35,191 bases of DNA from an uncultured Nitrosomonadales bacterium (GTDB lineage: Bacteria > Pseudomonadota > Gammaproteobacteria > Burkholderiales > Methylophilaceae), in assembly GCA_946481065.1 (NCBI GenBank), contig CAMLMA010000006.1, positions 1 through 35,191 of the forward strand, given 5' to 3'. The position numbers and the translations under genes are program-made. Shown here one piece after another: positions 1 to 8,460 of the stretch. Numbering within the stretch: position 1 is the stretch's first letter; every line of letters begins with the position of its first letter. The notes beneath the pieces were generated by a model that saw only the letters and a program-made list of their open reading frames with translations, was not told the origin of the DNA and did no database searches.

Positions 1-351
1 GGCGTCGGCGTTACAGGTCTTCATCTTTTCCTGCTGCGAGGACATCGCAGGCTTGGCCGACAGGCAATCCTTCATGAACGCCTTGCGATCGTCGCCCTTG
101 AGTCCCTTGGCGCTGGCGTCGGCGTTACAGGTCTTCATCTTGTCTTGTTGCGACGTGGCGCCCATATCCTTGCCGGACAGGCAATCCTTCATGTAGGCCT
201 TGCGTTCGTCGCCGCTCAGGTTCTTCTTGGAAGCGTCGGCATTGCAGGTCTTCATGCGCGTCTGCTGGCTGGTGGGCTCTGCCGAGGAGGCGCCCTGACC
301 GCAGGCCGCGATCATGACCCCGAGTGCGATCGCCAATAATCCGTGTTTCAT
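1..351 (-). CDS. PsiF-repeat lipoprotein (partial, 3' end outside window)
   Basis: The 117 visible codons run off the left edge of the window. The start ATG at 351 is preceded by a good GGAGGA ribosome binding site about 6 nt upstream. The N-terminus is a short lipoprotein signal: a hydrophobic stretch ends in IAAC, putting the lipobox Cys at residue 17, so the product is probably a lipid-anchored cell-envelope protein. The rest is tandem repeats, each with the pattern KMKTCNADA, then GD-RKA-MKDCLS. Two full copies and the start of a third are visible, each with two conserved Cys. This matches the PsiF repeat family, named from the E. coli phosphate-starvation-inducible psiF; its molecular function is unknown. 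The usual family member has two repeats, so this one is longer. The gene lies 73 bp downstream of the CobW-type GTPase gene on the same strand, with no terminator seen between them. Confidence 0.85.
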   Translation of the reverse strand, partial: MKHGLLAIALGVMIAACGQGASSAEPTSQQTRMKTCNADASKKNLSGDERKAYMKDCLSGKDMGATSQQDKMKTCNADASAKGLKGDDRKAFMKDCLSAKPAMSSQQEKMKTCNADA

Positions 352-424
352 GATGAATCCTCCATGCGTGTTTGTGGGTGATCGATAAGCGGATTATGGG
401 CTTGGCGCTGGATTTGTGGAATAG

Positions 425-1456
425 CTAGATCTGCATCAGCGCGTCGCGGATCCGCTGCTCGTCCAATCCCTTGCCGATCAGCACCACGCGCGTGATCGGT
501 TCGTCCTCGTCCCAGCCTTGCAGCAGCGTCGGCGGGTACAGCGTGCGATGTACGGCGTGGATCGCCATCGGCGCCGGCTGGTCTTCGGCATGGACGATGC
601 CCTTGAGCCGCAGCAACTGTTCGCCGAAGTTGGCGCAAAGCCATTCTAGTGCCGGCTCCAGCTGCGCCCAGGTCAGCGGTTTGGGTAGCGTGACCGTGAA
701 GCTGGCGATATCGTCGCCATGCGCCTGCGGCAGGGTGCCGCGTCCGGCCTTGGGGCGCGTCAGCGCGCGCAGCCAGCGTTGGGGCTGGGCTTGCCGATTC
801 TCGGCGTCGAATAGCCCGACATTGATGATGGCTTGCGGGTCGATATGGCCATGCGTGATGCGATGGATGGTCGCGCCCGGATTCAGTTCGGCGAGGCGCC
901 CGGTCAGCGTCGCGAGCTGCTCGGGGCTGGCGAGATCGACCTTGGTGACGAGTAGCACGTCGGCGACGGCCGCCTGTTTGCGCGCTTCGTCATGCTGTGC
1001 GATCTGCGCCAGGCCATGGGTGGCGTCGACCGTGACGACCACGGCATCGAGCCGGTAGGTCGCGTTGATGACCGGCTCGTTGAGCAGGCTGCCCATGATG
1101 GGGCCGGGGTCAGCCATGCCCGTGGTCTCGATCACCAGCCGCTGGAATTCGGGGATAGCGCTCAGCGCGCGCTTGAAGAAGAGGTCGCGCAGGGTATCGG
1201 CCATCTCGTTGGTCAGCGTGCAGCAAAGGCAGCCGGATTCGAGCAGCACGGTGTTGTCGGCGATATGCTGGCTCTCAACCGTGCGCGCGAGCGTATTGGC
1301 GAGGATATGGTCGAGCCCGGCTTCCCCCAGTTCGTTGATGACCACGGCGGTATCCTTCATATCGGCATGGCTCAGGAGCTTGCCGAGCAGGGTGGTCTTG
1401 CCGCTACCGAGAAAACCCGTGAGCAAGGTCACCGGGATGCGGCGATCGATTGACAT
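425..1456 (-). CDS. CobW/COG0523-family GTPase (YjiA-like, putative metallochaperone)
   Basis: 343-residue G3E-family P-loop GTPase. Visible motifs are the Walker A GFLGSGKTT at residues 14-22, the metal-binding CLCC (CxCC) at 76-79, the ETTGMADP switch region and a TKVD guanine-specificity motif, followed by a C-terminal CobW_C-like half. Proteins of this family couple GTP hydrolysis to metal delivery (Zn, Co, Ni or Fe depending on subgroup); CxCC is the metal-binding hallmark. The metal cannot be read from the sequence, and I saw no Zur-type operator upstream. I chose ATG 1456 (MSIDRR) because it matches the usual family start just before the P-loop. An in-frame ATG at 1471 would add five residues but has no ribosome binding site. 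It is transcribed away from the ribonuclease gene at 1631. Confidence 0.9.
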   Translation of the reverse strand: MSIDRRIPVTLLTGFLGSGKTTLLGKLLSHADMKDTAVVINELGEAGLDHILANTLARTVESQHIADNTVLLESGCLCCTLTNEMADTLRDLFFKRALSAIPEFQRLVIETTGMADPGPIMGSLLNEPVINATYRLDAVVVTVDATHGLAQIAQHDEARKQAAVADVLLVTKVDLASPEQLATLTGRLAELNPGATIHRITHGHIDPQAIINVGLFDAENRQAQPQRWLRALTRPKAGRGTLPQAHGDDIASFTVTLPKPLTWAQLEPALEWLCANFGEQLLRLKGIVHAEDQPAPMAIHAVHRTLYPPTLLQGWDEDEPITRVVLIGKGLDEQRIRDALMQI

Positions 1457-1630
1457 GGTGCGATGTTCCATTCATGAAGGCGTGAGGGCGCCTGATGCAG
1501 GCGCGCGGTAAAAGCGCTTACCAAAAGCGCCATCTTAGCAAGGACTCCAGGTGCCCGTGCAGCAGAAATCCATCCGAGCGTCCTGGCAAAGCAAGGTAAA
1601 ATAGCGGCCAATCAGATTCTTAAGCATCAC

Positions 1631-3541
1631 ATGAACGTATTCTATGAAGAAGAGGGCAGCTTCAAGGTTGCCTCCATCATGACCGAGAACCCAGGCTCAT
1701 TGCAGGTGGAGTCGCTCAGTGGCAAACGGTCCAAGATCAAATCCGCCAACGTATTGATGCAGTTCGACGGCAGCCTTGCAGGGTTCATGGAATCCGCGCA
1801 GCAGGAAGCCGAGACACTGGATACCGCCTTCCTGTGGGAATGTTGCGGCGAGCCCGAGTTCGGCTTTGAGGAGCTGGCCAGGGAATACTACGGCCACCTG
1901 CCCAGTGCACGAGAATCGGCCGCGGTCGCCATTCGCCTGCATGGTGCCCCGGTATATTTCTATCGCAAGGGCAAGGGGCGCTACAAAGCGGCGCCACCGG
2001 ACACCCTCAAAGCCGCGCTGGCCGCGGTGGAGAAAAAGCGCCTGCAGGCTGAGCAGGTCGCGCGCTACGTCGAGCAACTGAAAGCCAACCAACTGCCTGC
2101 CGAGTTCAGCGACAAGCTCGATATGCTGTTCTACGATCCGGACAAGAATGCGCTCGAATGGAAAGCGCTGGAGCAGGCGTCGGCTGAGTTGCATCTCGGC
2201 CATATCAAGCTGCTGCAGCTCTGCGGCGCCATCACCGACCCGCACGATTACCACCTGGGAGCCTTCCTGCGCGAGTATTTCCCCAAGGGGACGGATTTCC
2301 CTGCCCATGAAGCCGTGATTGCGCCGGGCGATCTGCCGCGCGCTGCGGTCAAGGCCTTCAGCATCGACGACAGCACGACCACCGAGATCGACGACGCGTT
2401 CTCGTTGGAGACGCTCGCTAACGGCAATACCCGGGTCGGCATCCATATCGCGGCACCGGCATTGGGTATCACGCCTGGCAGTCCGCTGGATGAGGTGGTG
2501 ATGCGACGCCTGTCCACGGTCTACATGCCGGGCCACAAGATCACCATGCTGCCGGAAGACGCCATCCGCCCGTTCAGTCTCGACCAAGGGCAATGGCGGC
2601 CAGCCTTGTCGCTGTATCTCGACGTCTCGCCAGCGTTCGAGATCGTCGGCCGCGAGACGCGCGTGGAGCTGGTCGAAGTGGCGGACAATCTACGTCACGA
2701 TGACCTGGAGCCCTATTTCAACGAAAACACGCTGGAAGCCGATAGCGGCCATGCTTACTGGGCGCGACTGTCTTTCCTCTTCCAGCTGGCCGAGGCTCGC
2801 GAAAAGGCGCGCGGAAAATACGACCCGACGCGGCCGCCGCAGATCGATTACAACTTCTATGTCGAAGCCGGCAAGGTGCGCATCGTCAATCGTCATCGTG
2901 GCTCGCCCATGGACAAGCTCGTGGCTGAGCTCATGATCGAAGCCAACAGCCACTGGGGCGGACTGCTGGCCGAGCGCGGCATTCCCGGCATCTACCGCGC
3001 GCAGAGCGGCGGCAAGGTCTACATGACGGTCAACGCCGAACCGCATCAGGGTCTGGGCGTCGCCCAATACGCCTGGAGCACCTCGCCGTTGCGGCGCGCG
3101 GTCGATCTGGTCAACCAGCGCCAGATCATCGCCGCTGTGCAGGCGAACTCGCCAGCTTACTCCAGAGGCAGTGAAGCGCTGACCGACACCATGCGCAATT
3201 TCGATCTCACCTATAATGCCTATAACGAATTCCAGACGCGCATGGAGCGCTACTGGTGCCTGCAGTGGCTGATCCAGGAACGGGTCGAGGAGGTCGATGG
3301 CGCAGTCTGGCGCGAGAACCTGGTGCGTCTTGACCCTATCCCCTACATGACCAAGGTGCACAGTCTGCCGGAATTGCCGCCGGGCAGCCGTGTACGCTTG
3401 CAGGTGAAGCGCGTGGATACGGTGATGATGGAGCTGGATACGCGATTCGTCGCCCAGCTGGACAAGGTGGACGCGACGGATTCGTCCGCCCGCGCACCTG
3501 ACATGCCGTCAGCAGAAGCTGGCGAGACGGTGGGGGAGTGA
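1631..3541 (+). CDS. RNB-domain (RNase II-family) ribonuclease
   Basis: 636-residue protein of the RNase II/R superfamily, predicted to be a cytoplasmic 3'-to-5' exoribonuclease. The RNB catalytic block FSIDDSTTTEIDDAF sits at residues 243-257 and supplies the metal-binding acidic residues (D246/D247, D254, D255). About 240 N-terminal residues precede it and lack an obvious canonical cold-shock motif; the C-terminus may form a small RNA-binding beta domain. Its length is close to E. coli RNase II (644 aa), but the N-terminal sequence does not look like RNase II or RNase R, so I leave the symbol blank. A TAAAAT -10-like hexamer lies at 1597-1602, with no convincing -35. It is the first gene of a four-gene run; the next gene starts 2 nt after its stop. 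Confidence 0.88.
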   Translation: MNVFYEEEGSFKVASIMTENPGSLQVESLSGKRSKIKSANVLMQFDGSLAGFMESAQQEAETLDTAFLWECCGEPEFGFEELAREYYGHLPSARESAAVAIRLHGAPVYFYRKGKGRYKAAPPDTLKAALAAVEKKRLQAEQVARYVEQLKANQLPAEFSDKLDMLFYDPDKNALEWKALEQASAELHLGHIKLLQLCGAITDPHDYHLGAFLREYFPKGTDFPAHEAVIAPGDLPRAAVKAFSIDDSTTTEIDDAFSLETLANGNTRVGIHIAAPALGITPGSPLDEVVMRRLSTVYMPGHKITMLPEDAIRPFSLDQGQWRPALSLYLDVSPAFEIVGRETRVELVEVADNLRHDDLEPYFNENTLEADSGHAYWARLSFLFQLAEAREKARGKYDPTRPPQIDYNFYVEAGKVRIVNRHRGSPMDKLVAELMIEANSHWGGLLAERGIPGIYRAQSGGKVYMTVNAEPHQGLGVAQYAWSTSPLRRAVDLVNQRQIIAAVQANSPAYSRGSEALTDTMRNFDLTYNAYNEFQTRMERYWCLQWLIQERVEEVDGAVWRENLVRLDPIPYMTKVHSLPELPPGSRVRLQVKRVDTVMMELDTRFVAQLDKVDATDSSARAPDMPSAEAGETVGE

Positions 3542-3543
3542 GC

Positions 3544-4365
3544 ATGTTCCGTCCCGGCAACAAACTCGCGCGCAGCATCCATCGCCATTTCGGGGCCGAC
3601 GTCAGCGTCGATGTCAGCGAAGTCGATGGCGTGCGCAACCTGCACCTGGGCAATGACACGGTGCAGAGCGCCATGCGCCTTAAGACCCCCCATGCCCTTG
3701 AGCTTGCCTATACGCGCGGCATGATGGCCTACCTGCTGTTCAGCGAGAAGGTCGAGCGCGTCCTGGCCATCGGCCTGGGCGGCGGATCCGTGCCGAAATA
3801 TCTGCATCACCATCTGCCGGCGGTGAACACCACCGTGGTCGAGATCAACCCGCAGGTGATCCGCATCGCACGTAGCCATTTCGCCCTGCCTGACGATGAC
3901 GAGCGCCTGCACGTGGTGGAAGGCGATGGCGTCGCCTTCATCGAGACCCTGCAAACGGCGCCTGAGGCGCAGAAGCCACAGGTGCTGATGATCGACGCTT
4001 TCGACAGTTTCGGCATTCCCGATTCCATGTGCACGCAAGGCTTCTTCGACCAGTGCGCCGCGGTCTTGAGCATAGACGGTATCTTTGCCATCAATCTCTG
4101 GGGTTCTGACAAGCATTTCGACGTCTATCTGCAGCGTATCGAGCAGAGTTTCGACGGGCGTGTGCTGATGTTGCCGACCGGGCGCCCCGGCAATATCGTC
4201 GTCTTCGGTTTTCGGCGCATGCCTGCCGACTTGCGTATCGCCAGACTGCGCGAGCGGGCGCGTAAACTGGAAGAGACCCACAGGATCGAGTTCCTCGCCT
4301 TTGTAGAAAAGCTGCGCGAACATAACCAGGGCACCAGTCACCGACTGTTGCTGGAGACCGAATGA
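3544..4365 (+). CDS. Spermidine synthase-like (polyamine aminopropyltransferase family) protein
   Basis: 273-residue Rossmann-fold protein. The nucleotide-binding glycine loop GLGGGS lies around residues 78-82, an acidic residue at E100 ends strand 2 (VVEINP), then come EGDG near 127-130 and MIDAFDS at 149-154, where D151 is the likely catalytic-region Asp. This is the layout of SpeE-type aminopropyltransferases. Many short stand-alone members have no proven polyamine activity, so the substrate stays open. I chose ATG 3544 because GGGGGAG at 3532-3538 is 5 nt upstream; a GTG at 3538 would overlap that site. It is translationally coupled both ways: 2 nt after the ribonuclease stop, and 4-nt overlap (ATGA) with the methyltransferase gene that follows. 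Confidence 0.85.
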   Translation: MFRPGNKLARSIHRHFGADVSVDVSEVDGVRNLHLGNDTVQSAMRLKTPHALELAYTRGMMAYLLFSEKVERVLAIGLGGGSVPKYLHHHLPAVNTTVVEINPQVIRIARSHFALPDDDERLHVVEGDGVAFIETLQTAPEAQKPQVLMIDAFDSFGIPDSMCTQGFFDQCAAVLSIDGIFAINLWGSDKHFDVYLQRIEQSFDGRVLMLPTGRPGNIVVFGFRRMPADLRIARLRERARKLEETHRIEFLAFVEKLREHNQGTSHRLLLETE

Positions 4366-5513
4366 TGACCATGCAACACTTCTTCGCCACCTGCCCGCGA
4401 GGGCTGGAAGCCATCCTCGCGGATGAACTGACCGCCCTGGGCGCCAAATCGCTCGACCCGACGGATGGCGGCGTCGGATTCACCGGCGACTTCGCGCTTT
4501 GCTACAAGGTCAACCTGGAAAGCCGCATCGCCACGCGTGTCCTGTGGCGGCTCGATAAAGGCCGCTACCGGTTCGAGGACGATATCTACAAGGCGGCGTA
4601 TGCCTTGCCCTGGCAAAAGTGGTTCGATGTCGGCCGTAATTTCATGGTCAAGGTGACGGCCACCAAGTCGCCGCTGAAGAGCCTGGAGTTCGTCACTCTG
4701 CGTATCAAGGATGCTGTGTGCGACCGTTTCCGCGCAGAGGTCGGCAGCCGTCCCTACATCGACACGAAGACGCCAGACGTGCGCGTGCACGCCTACCTGA
4801 CCGATAGCCTCTACGAACTCTTCCTCGATACCTCGGGCGCGGCGCTGTTCCAGCGCGGTCTGCGGCAGTCGAGCATCGAGGCGCCGTTGCGCGAGAACCT
4901 CGCCGCCGGCATCCTCAAGCTCTCTGGCTGGCAGCCCGGCACGCCTTTGCTCGACCCGATGTGCGGCAGCGGCACTTTCCTGCTGGAAGCAGCCATGATG
5001 GCACTCAATATCGCCCCGGGTAGTCGCCGGCATTTTGGCTTCGAGAAACTCAGGAACTTTGACGAGGCGGTCTGGAAGAAACTCAAGACTCATGCGGTAT
5101 CGCAGCAGAAGAAGCCTGGGTTCCAGAAACTCTATGGCAGCGACATGGACCTGCGGGCGGTACGCGTGACGCGCAAGAATCTGGAAGAGGCTGGTTTGCT
5201 CGATGCCGTGCAGGTCGCGCACGTGGATTTCATTGAGGCCAAGCCACCCGCCGAATCCGGCGTGCTGGTCGCCAATCCGCCATATGGCGTGCGCATCGGC
5301 GAGGACGAGGCGCTGGCGGCGCTCTATCCGAAGATGGGCGAGGCGCTGAAGCAACGCTTCGCCGGTTGGAACGCCTACTTCCTGACCAATGACATGCGCT
5401 TGCCGAAGCTCATGCGGCTATCACCGTCCAAGCGCACCCCGCTGTTCAATGGGCCGCTGGAGTGCAGACTTTTCGAGATCAAGATGGTGGCCGGCAGCAA
5501 CAGGAAACCGTGA
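4362..5513 (+). CDS. THUMP-domain class I SAM-dependent rRNA methyltransferase (RlmL N-terminal-half type)
   Basis: 383 residues. The N-terminus has a ferredoxin-like plus THUMP RNA-binding module (about residues 1-155), followed by an N6-adenine/N2-guanine-type methyltransferase domain with DPMCGSGTF at 198-206 (SAM binding) and NPPYG at 305-309 (catalytic motif IV). This matches the RlmL half of the E. coli RlmKL fusion (23S rRNA m2G2445 methyltransferase, about 700 aa). The RlmK half is absent, which is common in stand-alone homologues. 23S rRNA as target is inferred from family. The start overlaps the upstream stop by 4 nt (ATGA), so coupled translation is likely. Confidence 0.9.
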   Translation: MMTMQHFFATCPRGLEAILADELTALGAKSLDPTDGGVGFTGDFALCYKVNLESRIATRVLWRLDKGRYRFEDDIYKAAYALPWQKWFDVGRNFMVKVTATKSPLKSLEFVTLRIKDAVCDRFRAEVGSRPYIDTKTPDVRVHAYLTDSLYELFLDTSGAALFQRGLRQSSIEAPLRENLAAGILKLSGWQPGTPLLDPMCGSGTFLLEAAMMALNIAPGSRRHFGFEKLRNFDEAVWKKLKTHAVSQQKKPGFQKLYGSDMDLRAVRVTRKNLEEAGLLDAVQVAHVDFIEAKPPAESGVLVANPPYGVRIGEDEALAALYPKMGEALKQRFAGWNAYFLTNDMRLPKLMRLSPSKRTPLFNGPLECRLFEIKMVAGSNRKP

Positions 5514-5523
5514 AAGGTGAGCC

Positions 5524-5889
5524 ATGAAAAATGAAACGAAAGACAGTCTGGACGCACTGCGGACGCGAATCAATCAATTCGTCAAGGAACGCGATTGGGA
5601 GCAGTTCCATTCGCCGAAGAACCTGGCGATGGCCATGATCGTCGAGGCGGCGGAGCTGGTCGAACATTTCCAGTGGGATACCATCGAAGAGAGTCAGGCA
5701 CTGAGCGCCGAAAAACGCGAACAGGTGAGCCATGAACTGGCAGACACCTTTGTATACCTCTTGCGGATCGCAGAAGTGACGGGGATCGATCTGATCGCAG
5801 CCGCCAACGCCAAGATCGATCTCAATGCGAGCAAATATCCGGTGGAGAAGGCCAAGGGCAGTAACGCCAAATACACTGCATATGAATAG
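5524..5889 (+). CDS. MazG-family nucleotide pyrophosphohydrolase (dCTPase-like)
   Basis: 121-residue all-alpha NTP pyrophosphohydrolase. It has the paired metal-binding motifs of the MazG/RS21-C6 fold: EAAEL at 41-45 (ExxE) and ELADTF at 71-76 (ExxD), with the FQW aromatic patch after the first helix. Proteins of this subgroup hydrolyse (d)NTPs, often dCTP or modified dCTP, to the monophosphate and PPi, acting as house-cleaning enzymes. The substrate is inferred. The ribosome binding site AAAGGTGA precedes ATG 5524 and the gap to the methyltransferase stop is only 10 nt, so it ends the four-gene cluster. A strong terminator follows at 5963-5999. Confidence 0.9.
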   Translation: MKNETKDSLDALRTRINQFVKERDWEQFHSPKNLAMAMIVEAAELVEHFQWDTIEESQALSAEKREQVSHELADTFVYLLRIAEVTGIDLIAAANAKIDLNASKYPVEKAKGSNAKYTAYE

Positions 5890-5962
5890 CCGGTGAGGCG
5901 CTTCGCCGCTGCTTCACCACGCATCTACGCCACTGACATGCGAAGCCATGGTTCCAGTCTGT

Positions 5963-5999
5963 AAAGCAAAACGCCAGCATCATGCTGGCGTTTTGCTTT
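5963..5999. terminator. Bidirectional rho-independent terminator between convergent mazG-like and tpx
   Basis: A perfect 17-bp inverted repeat (AAAGCAAAACGCCAGCA and its complement) encloses a 3-nt loop. The stem has a GC-rich core flanked by A-rich and T-rich ends, so it would give a U-tract on transcripts from either side. It sits between two genes that converge. Confidence 0.9.
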
Positions 6000-6031
6000 G
6001 ATGAAGCCTGCTAGCTGCTTACGCTAGGGGC

Positions 6032-6535
6032 TTACTTCAGCGCAGCGATCGCTGCTGCATAATCCGGCTCATCGGCGATCTCGCCAACCAGCTGGCTGTG
6101 CAGCACCTTGTTGTGTTCGTCCAGCACGACTACGGCGCGGGCGCAAAGGCCGGCCAGACTGCTGTCGACGATCTGTACGCCGTAATCCTTCGTGAATTTG
6201 GCGGTGTCACGGAAGGTAGACAAGGTGACGACGTTCTCCAGACCTTCGGCGCCGCAGAAACGGCTTTGCGCAAACGGCAGGTCGGCAGAGATACACAGCA
6301 CGACAGTGTTATCGAGGCCGCTGGCCTGCTTGTTGAAAGTACGGACGGACGTGGCGCAGGTGGGCGTATCTACGCTCGGGAAGATATTCAGTACTTTGCG
6401 CTTGCCGGAAAAATCAGCCAGCGATAGCAGATTGCGCTTCGCATCAGCCAGATGGAAATCGGGTGCGGTTTGTCCTGGGGCGGGAAGGTTGCCGCCGATA
6501 GTGACGGGATTGCCTTTAAGGGTGACGGTTGCCAT
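6032..6535 (-). CDS. tpx: Thiol peroxidase (Tpx, atypical 2-Cys peroxiredoxin)
   Basis: 167-residue periplasmic-type or cytoplasmic atypical 2-Cys peroxiredoxin that reduces H2O2 and organic hydroperoxides with thioredoxin. The peroxidatic Cys is C60 in [15 protein letters not shown] and the resolving Cys is C94 in RFCGAEG, at nearly the same positions as E. coli Tpx (C61 and C95). Length matches the family (about 168 aa). ATG 6535 is chosen because GAAGGAG lies just upstream and the product then begins like other Tpx proteins; longer in-frame starts would add 16 residues from the terminator region. No signal peptide is visible. The upstream FIST gene has its own terminator, so tpx probably has a promoter in the roughly 80-bp gap, though I could not pick one out. 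Confidence 0.96.
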   Translation of the reverse strand: MATVTLKGNPVTIGGNLPAPGQTAPDFHLADAKRNLLSLADFSGKRKVLNIFPSVDTPTCATSVRTFNKQASGLDNTVVLCISADLPFAQSRFCGAEGLENVVTLSTFRDTAKFTKDYGVQIVDSSLAGLCARAVVVLDEHNKVLHSQLVGEIADEPDYAAAIAALK

Positions 6536-6579
6536 GTTTTCTCCTTCGGGTCGTCGGTTGCAAAAAAGGTACAGCAAAA

Positions 6580-6607
6580 ACAAAAGCGCCCATGCGGGCG
6601 CTTTTGT
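6580..6607 (-). terminator. Rho-independent terminator downstream of the FIST gene
   Basis: A 12-bp perfect stem (ACAAAAGCGCCC with its complement) has a 4-nt loop and, read on the minus strand, ends in a T-rich run. It lies 13 nt past the FIST stop codon and about 45 nt before the tpx start, so it separates the two minus-strand genes. Confidence 0.85.
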
Positions 6608-6619
6608 CGGCTTGCGGTC

Positions 6620-7783
6620 TTAGACCATCATGTTTTCGGTGAGGTAGCCGATGGTCATGGTCTGGTTATGGAACACCGTGTCTGTGGTGTTCGGGCGCGG
6701 TGCGATCTCGCCATAGGAATAGAAGCCCGTAAGGAAGGTCTGCGGTCCGAGGATCTGACGCACTTCCTTGACTTCGTCCACGGTCTGTTCGGACATCACG
6801 CCTTTGCGGCCGACGCAGCTGACGCAAAGCGCCAGGCCAGGCAGGTTGGTGTTGGTGCTGGCCAGCGTGCCCGTGATCAGGTGCGCTGCACCGCCTGCGC
6901 CTTCGACCAGCCGGTCGTGATTGGTCTGGCACATGCGGATGGTCGAGCCTTCCGGCACGTTACCGAAGAAGCTGACGCTATTGGCCTTGGGGTCGATCGC
7001 ACCAAGGGTGCGGATCTTCTCGACGTCGCGGCTGCCCGGCTCCATCACAGCGAAAGGGAACTTGAGGCCGGTGCCTGGCAAGCCTTTGGCATATTGGTCG
7101 CCGATATACATCCGGTAGAGCGGCAATGCAGGCTTGCCGTCGAGTTCGTAGACCACGTTCTTGTCAGACTTGGTGACGGTGCGCGGCGGGCCATAGGGCT
7201 TCCAGCCACCCAGTGCGCCTGTGGCAGTGACCAGGTTGTTGCCGTAGAGGCCGATGGCGATGACGAGGTTATCGGTGACAGTGTCATTGAACATCTGCAG
7301 GGTCTTGGTGAAGGTGGCGCCGTCACCGGCCATGCCACCCATCAACGGAATGGATTCGCCCAGTACGCTCTTGAAGCCCAGTACCAGTTCTTCACCGTTC
7401 ACGTTGAGGCCATCGCCGAAGATCATGACAGTCTTGAGGCTGTCAGCCTTGAGTTGCTTGGCCAGGCCAGCACCGGTCTCGAACGAGCTTTGCATGCTGG
7501 ACATCTTGACCTGAGCGACGCGTTGCATCGTCTTTTCCCAGAGGATGGCCGTGATCTGCACGCTATCGTCGAACACGCCATCGGCGTTGATCTCCCCCGA
7601 GGTCGTGCAACCGATGATCTGGGCCGTCGGATAACGGTCCTTCAGCATGCCAGTCAACTTGCCTTCGTTGAAACGTTTTACCGAGCCAAACACCAACACG
7701 AGGTTGGCATTAGGCAGCGGAGATGACCCCGGCAGATCCTTCAATGCCATTTTGGAGGTCAGGTATTCCTGTCTGATCAGCAT
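6620..7783 (-). CDS. FIST-domain signal-input protein
   Basis: 387-residue protein matching the FIST N plus FIST C architecture (COG3287). Recognisable parts are the early LVLVFGS strand and IIGCTTSGEI segment of FIST_N, then the glycine-rich LMGGMAGDGATF, and in FIST_C the ALCVSCVGRKGVM and GFYSYGEIAP blocks near the C-terminus. FIST is a proposed small-ligand sensory domain often found with chemotaxis or cyclic-nucleotide signalling proteins. There is no transmembrane segment or output domain, so it is probably a soluble receptor. I chose ATG 7783; a GTG at 7807 would add eight residues but has no ribosome binding site. It is divergent from the pil chemosensory operon, suggesting, but not proving, a link to that pathway. 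Confidence 0.85.
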   Translation of the reverse strand: MLIRQEYLTSKMALKDLPGSSPLPNANLVLVFGSVKRFNEGKLTGMLKDRYPTAQIIGCTTSGEINADGVFDDSVQITAILWEKTMQRVAQVKMSSMQSSFETGAGLAKQLKADSLKTVMIFGDGLNVNGEELVLGFKSVLGESIPLMGGMAGDGATFTKTLQMFNDTVTDNLVIAIGLYGNNLVTATGALGGWKPYGPPRTVTKSDKNVVYELDGKPALPLYRMYIGDQYAKGLPGTGLKFPFAVMEPGSRDVEKIRTLGAIDPKANSVSFFGNVPEGSTIRMCQTNHDRLVEGAGGAAHLITGTLASTNTNLPGLALCVSCVGRKGVMSEQTVDEVKEVRQILGPQTFLTGFYSYGEIAPRPNTTDTVFHNQTMTIGYLTENMMV

Positions 7784-7951
7784 AATCTCATTCCCATTGC
7801 ATGCCACTTACGTGGAGTGGCTATGTTATTGATTGATTGCATATTTTGCGGCTGCCGAAAAAATCGAAACGACCACGCGGCGTTTTTCCACAGGCTATTT
7901 AACCTCTTTGTCCAGAGTTTTACAACTGAATCTTATTCGTCGCCAAAAGTG

Positions 7952-7981
7952 TTGCGCCGGCGCGAATTCTCTGGATAGAAT
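7952..7981 (+). promoter_or_regulatory. Candidate sigma-70 promoter of the pilGHIJL operon
   Basis: TTGCGC (7952-7957) and TAGAAT (7976-7981) are separated by 18 bp, a reasonable -35/-10 pair about 65 bp before the pilG start. The -35 matches only partly. This gap of about 260 bp between FIST and pilG holds nothing else I can name. Confidence 0.45.
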
Positions 7982-8047
7982 GGCATCACAAAGCTAGCAG
8001 TGTTAGGCTGTACGCATAATAAGCAACACACGCAAAGGGGACGCAGG

Positions 8048-8455
8048 GTGGGGGAAACCAATCTAGCCGGTGTGAAAGTGATGGTGATTGACGACAGTAA
8101 TACCATCCGTCGCAGTGCGGAGATATTCCTCAAGCAATCTGGTTGCGAAGTCATCCTCGCCGAGGACGGCTTCGATGCCTTGTCCAAGATCGCCAGCGAA
8201 CTCCCTCAGGTGATCTTCGTCGATATCATGATGCCGCGTCTTGACGGCTATCAAACCTGCTCCCTCATCAAGAAGAATCCGCGTTTCAAATCCATCCCGG
8301 TCATCATGCTGTCCAGCAAGGACGGCCTCTTCGACCGCGCGCGCGGGCGCATGGTCGGCTCGGATCAGTACCTGACCAAACCTTTTACCCAGGAATCTTT
8401 GCTGGAGGCGGTCCATACCTATGCCTCCGGTTCCAACACACCAGCGACGGAATGA
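8048..8455 (+). CDS. pilG: Twitching-motility response regulator PilG
   Basis: 135-residue single-domain CheY-like receiver. The acidic pocket is D15/D16, the phosphorylation site D59 (VIFVDIMMP) and the conserved Lys K111 (YLTKPF). In the Pil-Chp system PilG is phosphorylated by the CheA-like PilL/ChpA and promotes type IV pilus extension and cAMP signalling. I start at GTG 8048: AAAGGGG lies about 7 nt upstream and the resulting length equals P. aeruginosa PilG (135 aa). An upstream in-frame extension to 8000 is not supported. It is the first gene of the chemosensory operon. Confidence 0.93.
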   Translation: MGETNLAGVKVMVIDDSNTIRRSAEIFLKQSGCEVILAEDGFDALSKIASELPQVIFVDIMMPRLDGYQTCSLIKKNPRFKSIPVIMLSSKDGLFDRARGRMVGSDQYLTKPFTQESLLEAVHTYASGSNTPATE

Positions 8456-8460
8456 ACATC

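Noticed and set aside
1..262. Repeats near the left edge as a CRISPR or satellite
   Set aside because: They are in frame, about 117 nt long and encode PsiF repeats behind a signal peptide and ribosome binding site.
6452..7726. Long open frame on the plus strand opposite the FIST gene
   Set aside because: It mirrors a well-conserved minus-strand protein and has no family features; GC-rich third positions leave such antisense frames open.
7981..8000. TGGCATCACAAAGC upstream of pilG as a sigma-54 promoter
   Set aside because: It has the TGGCA part but no TTGC at the correct spacing.
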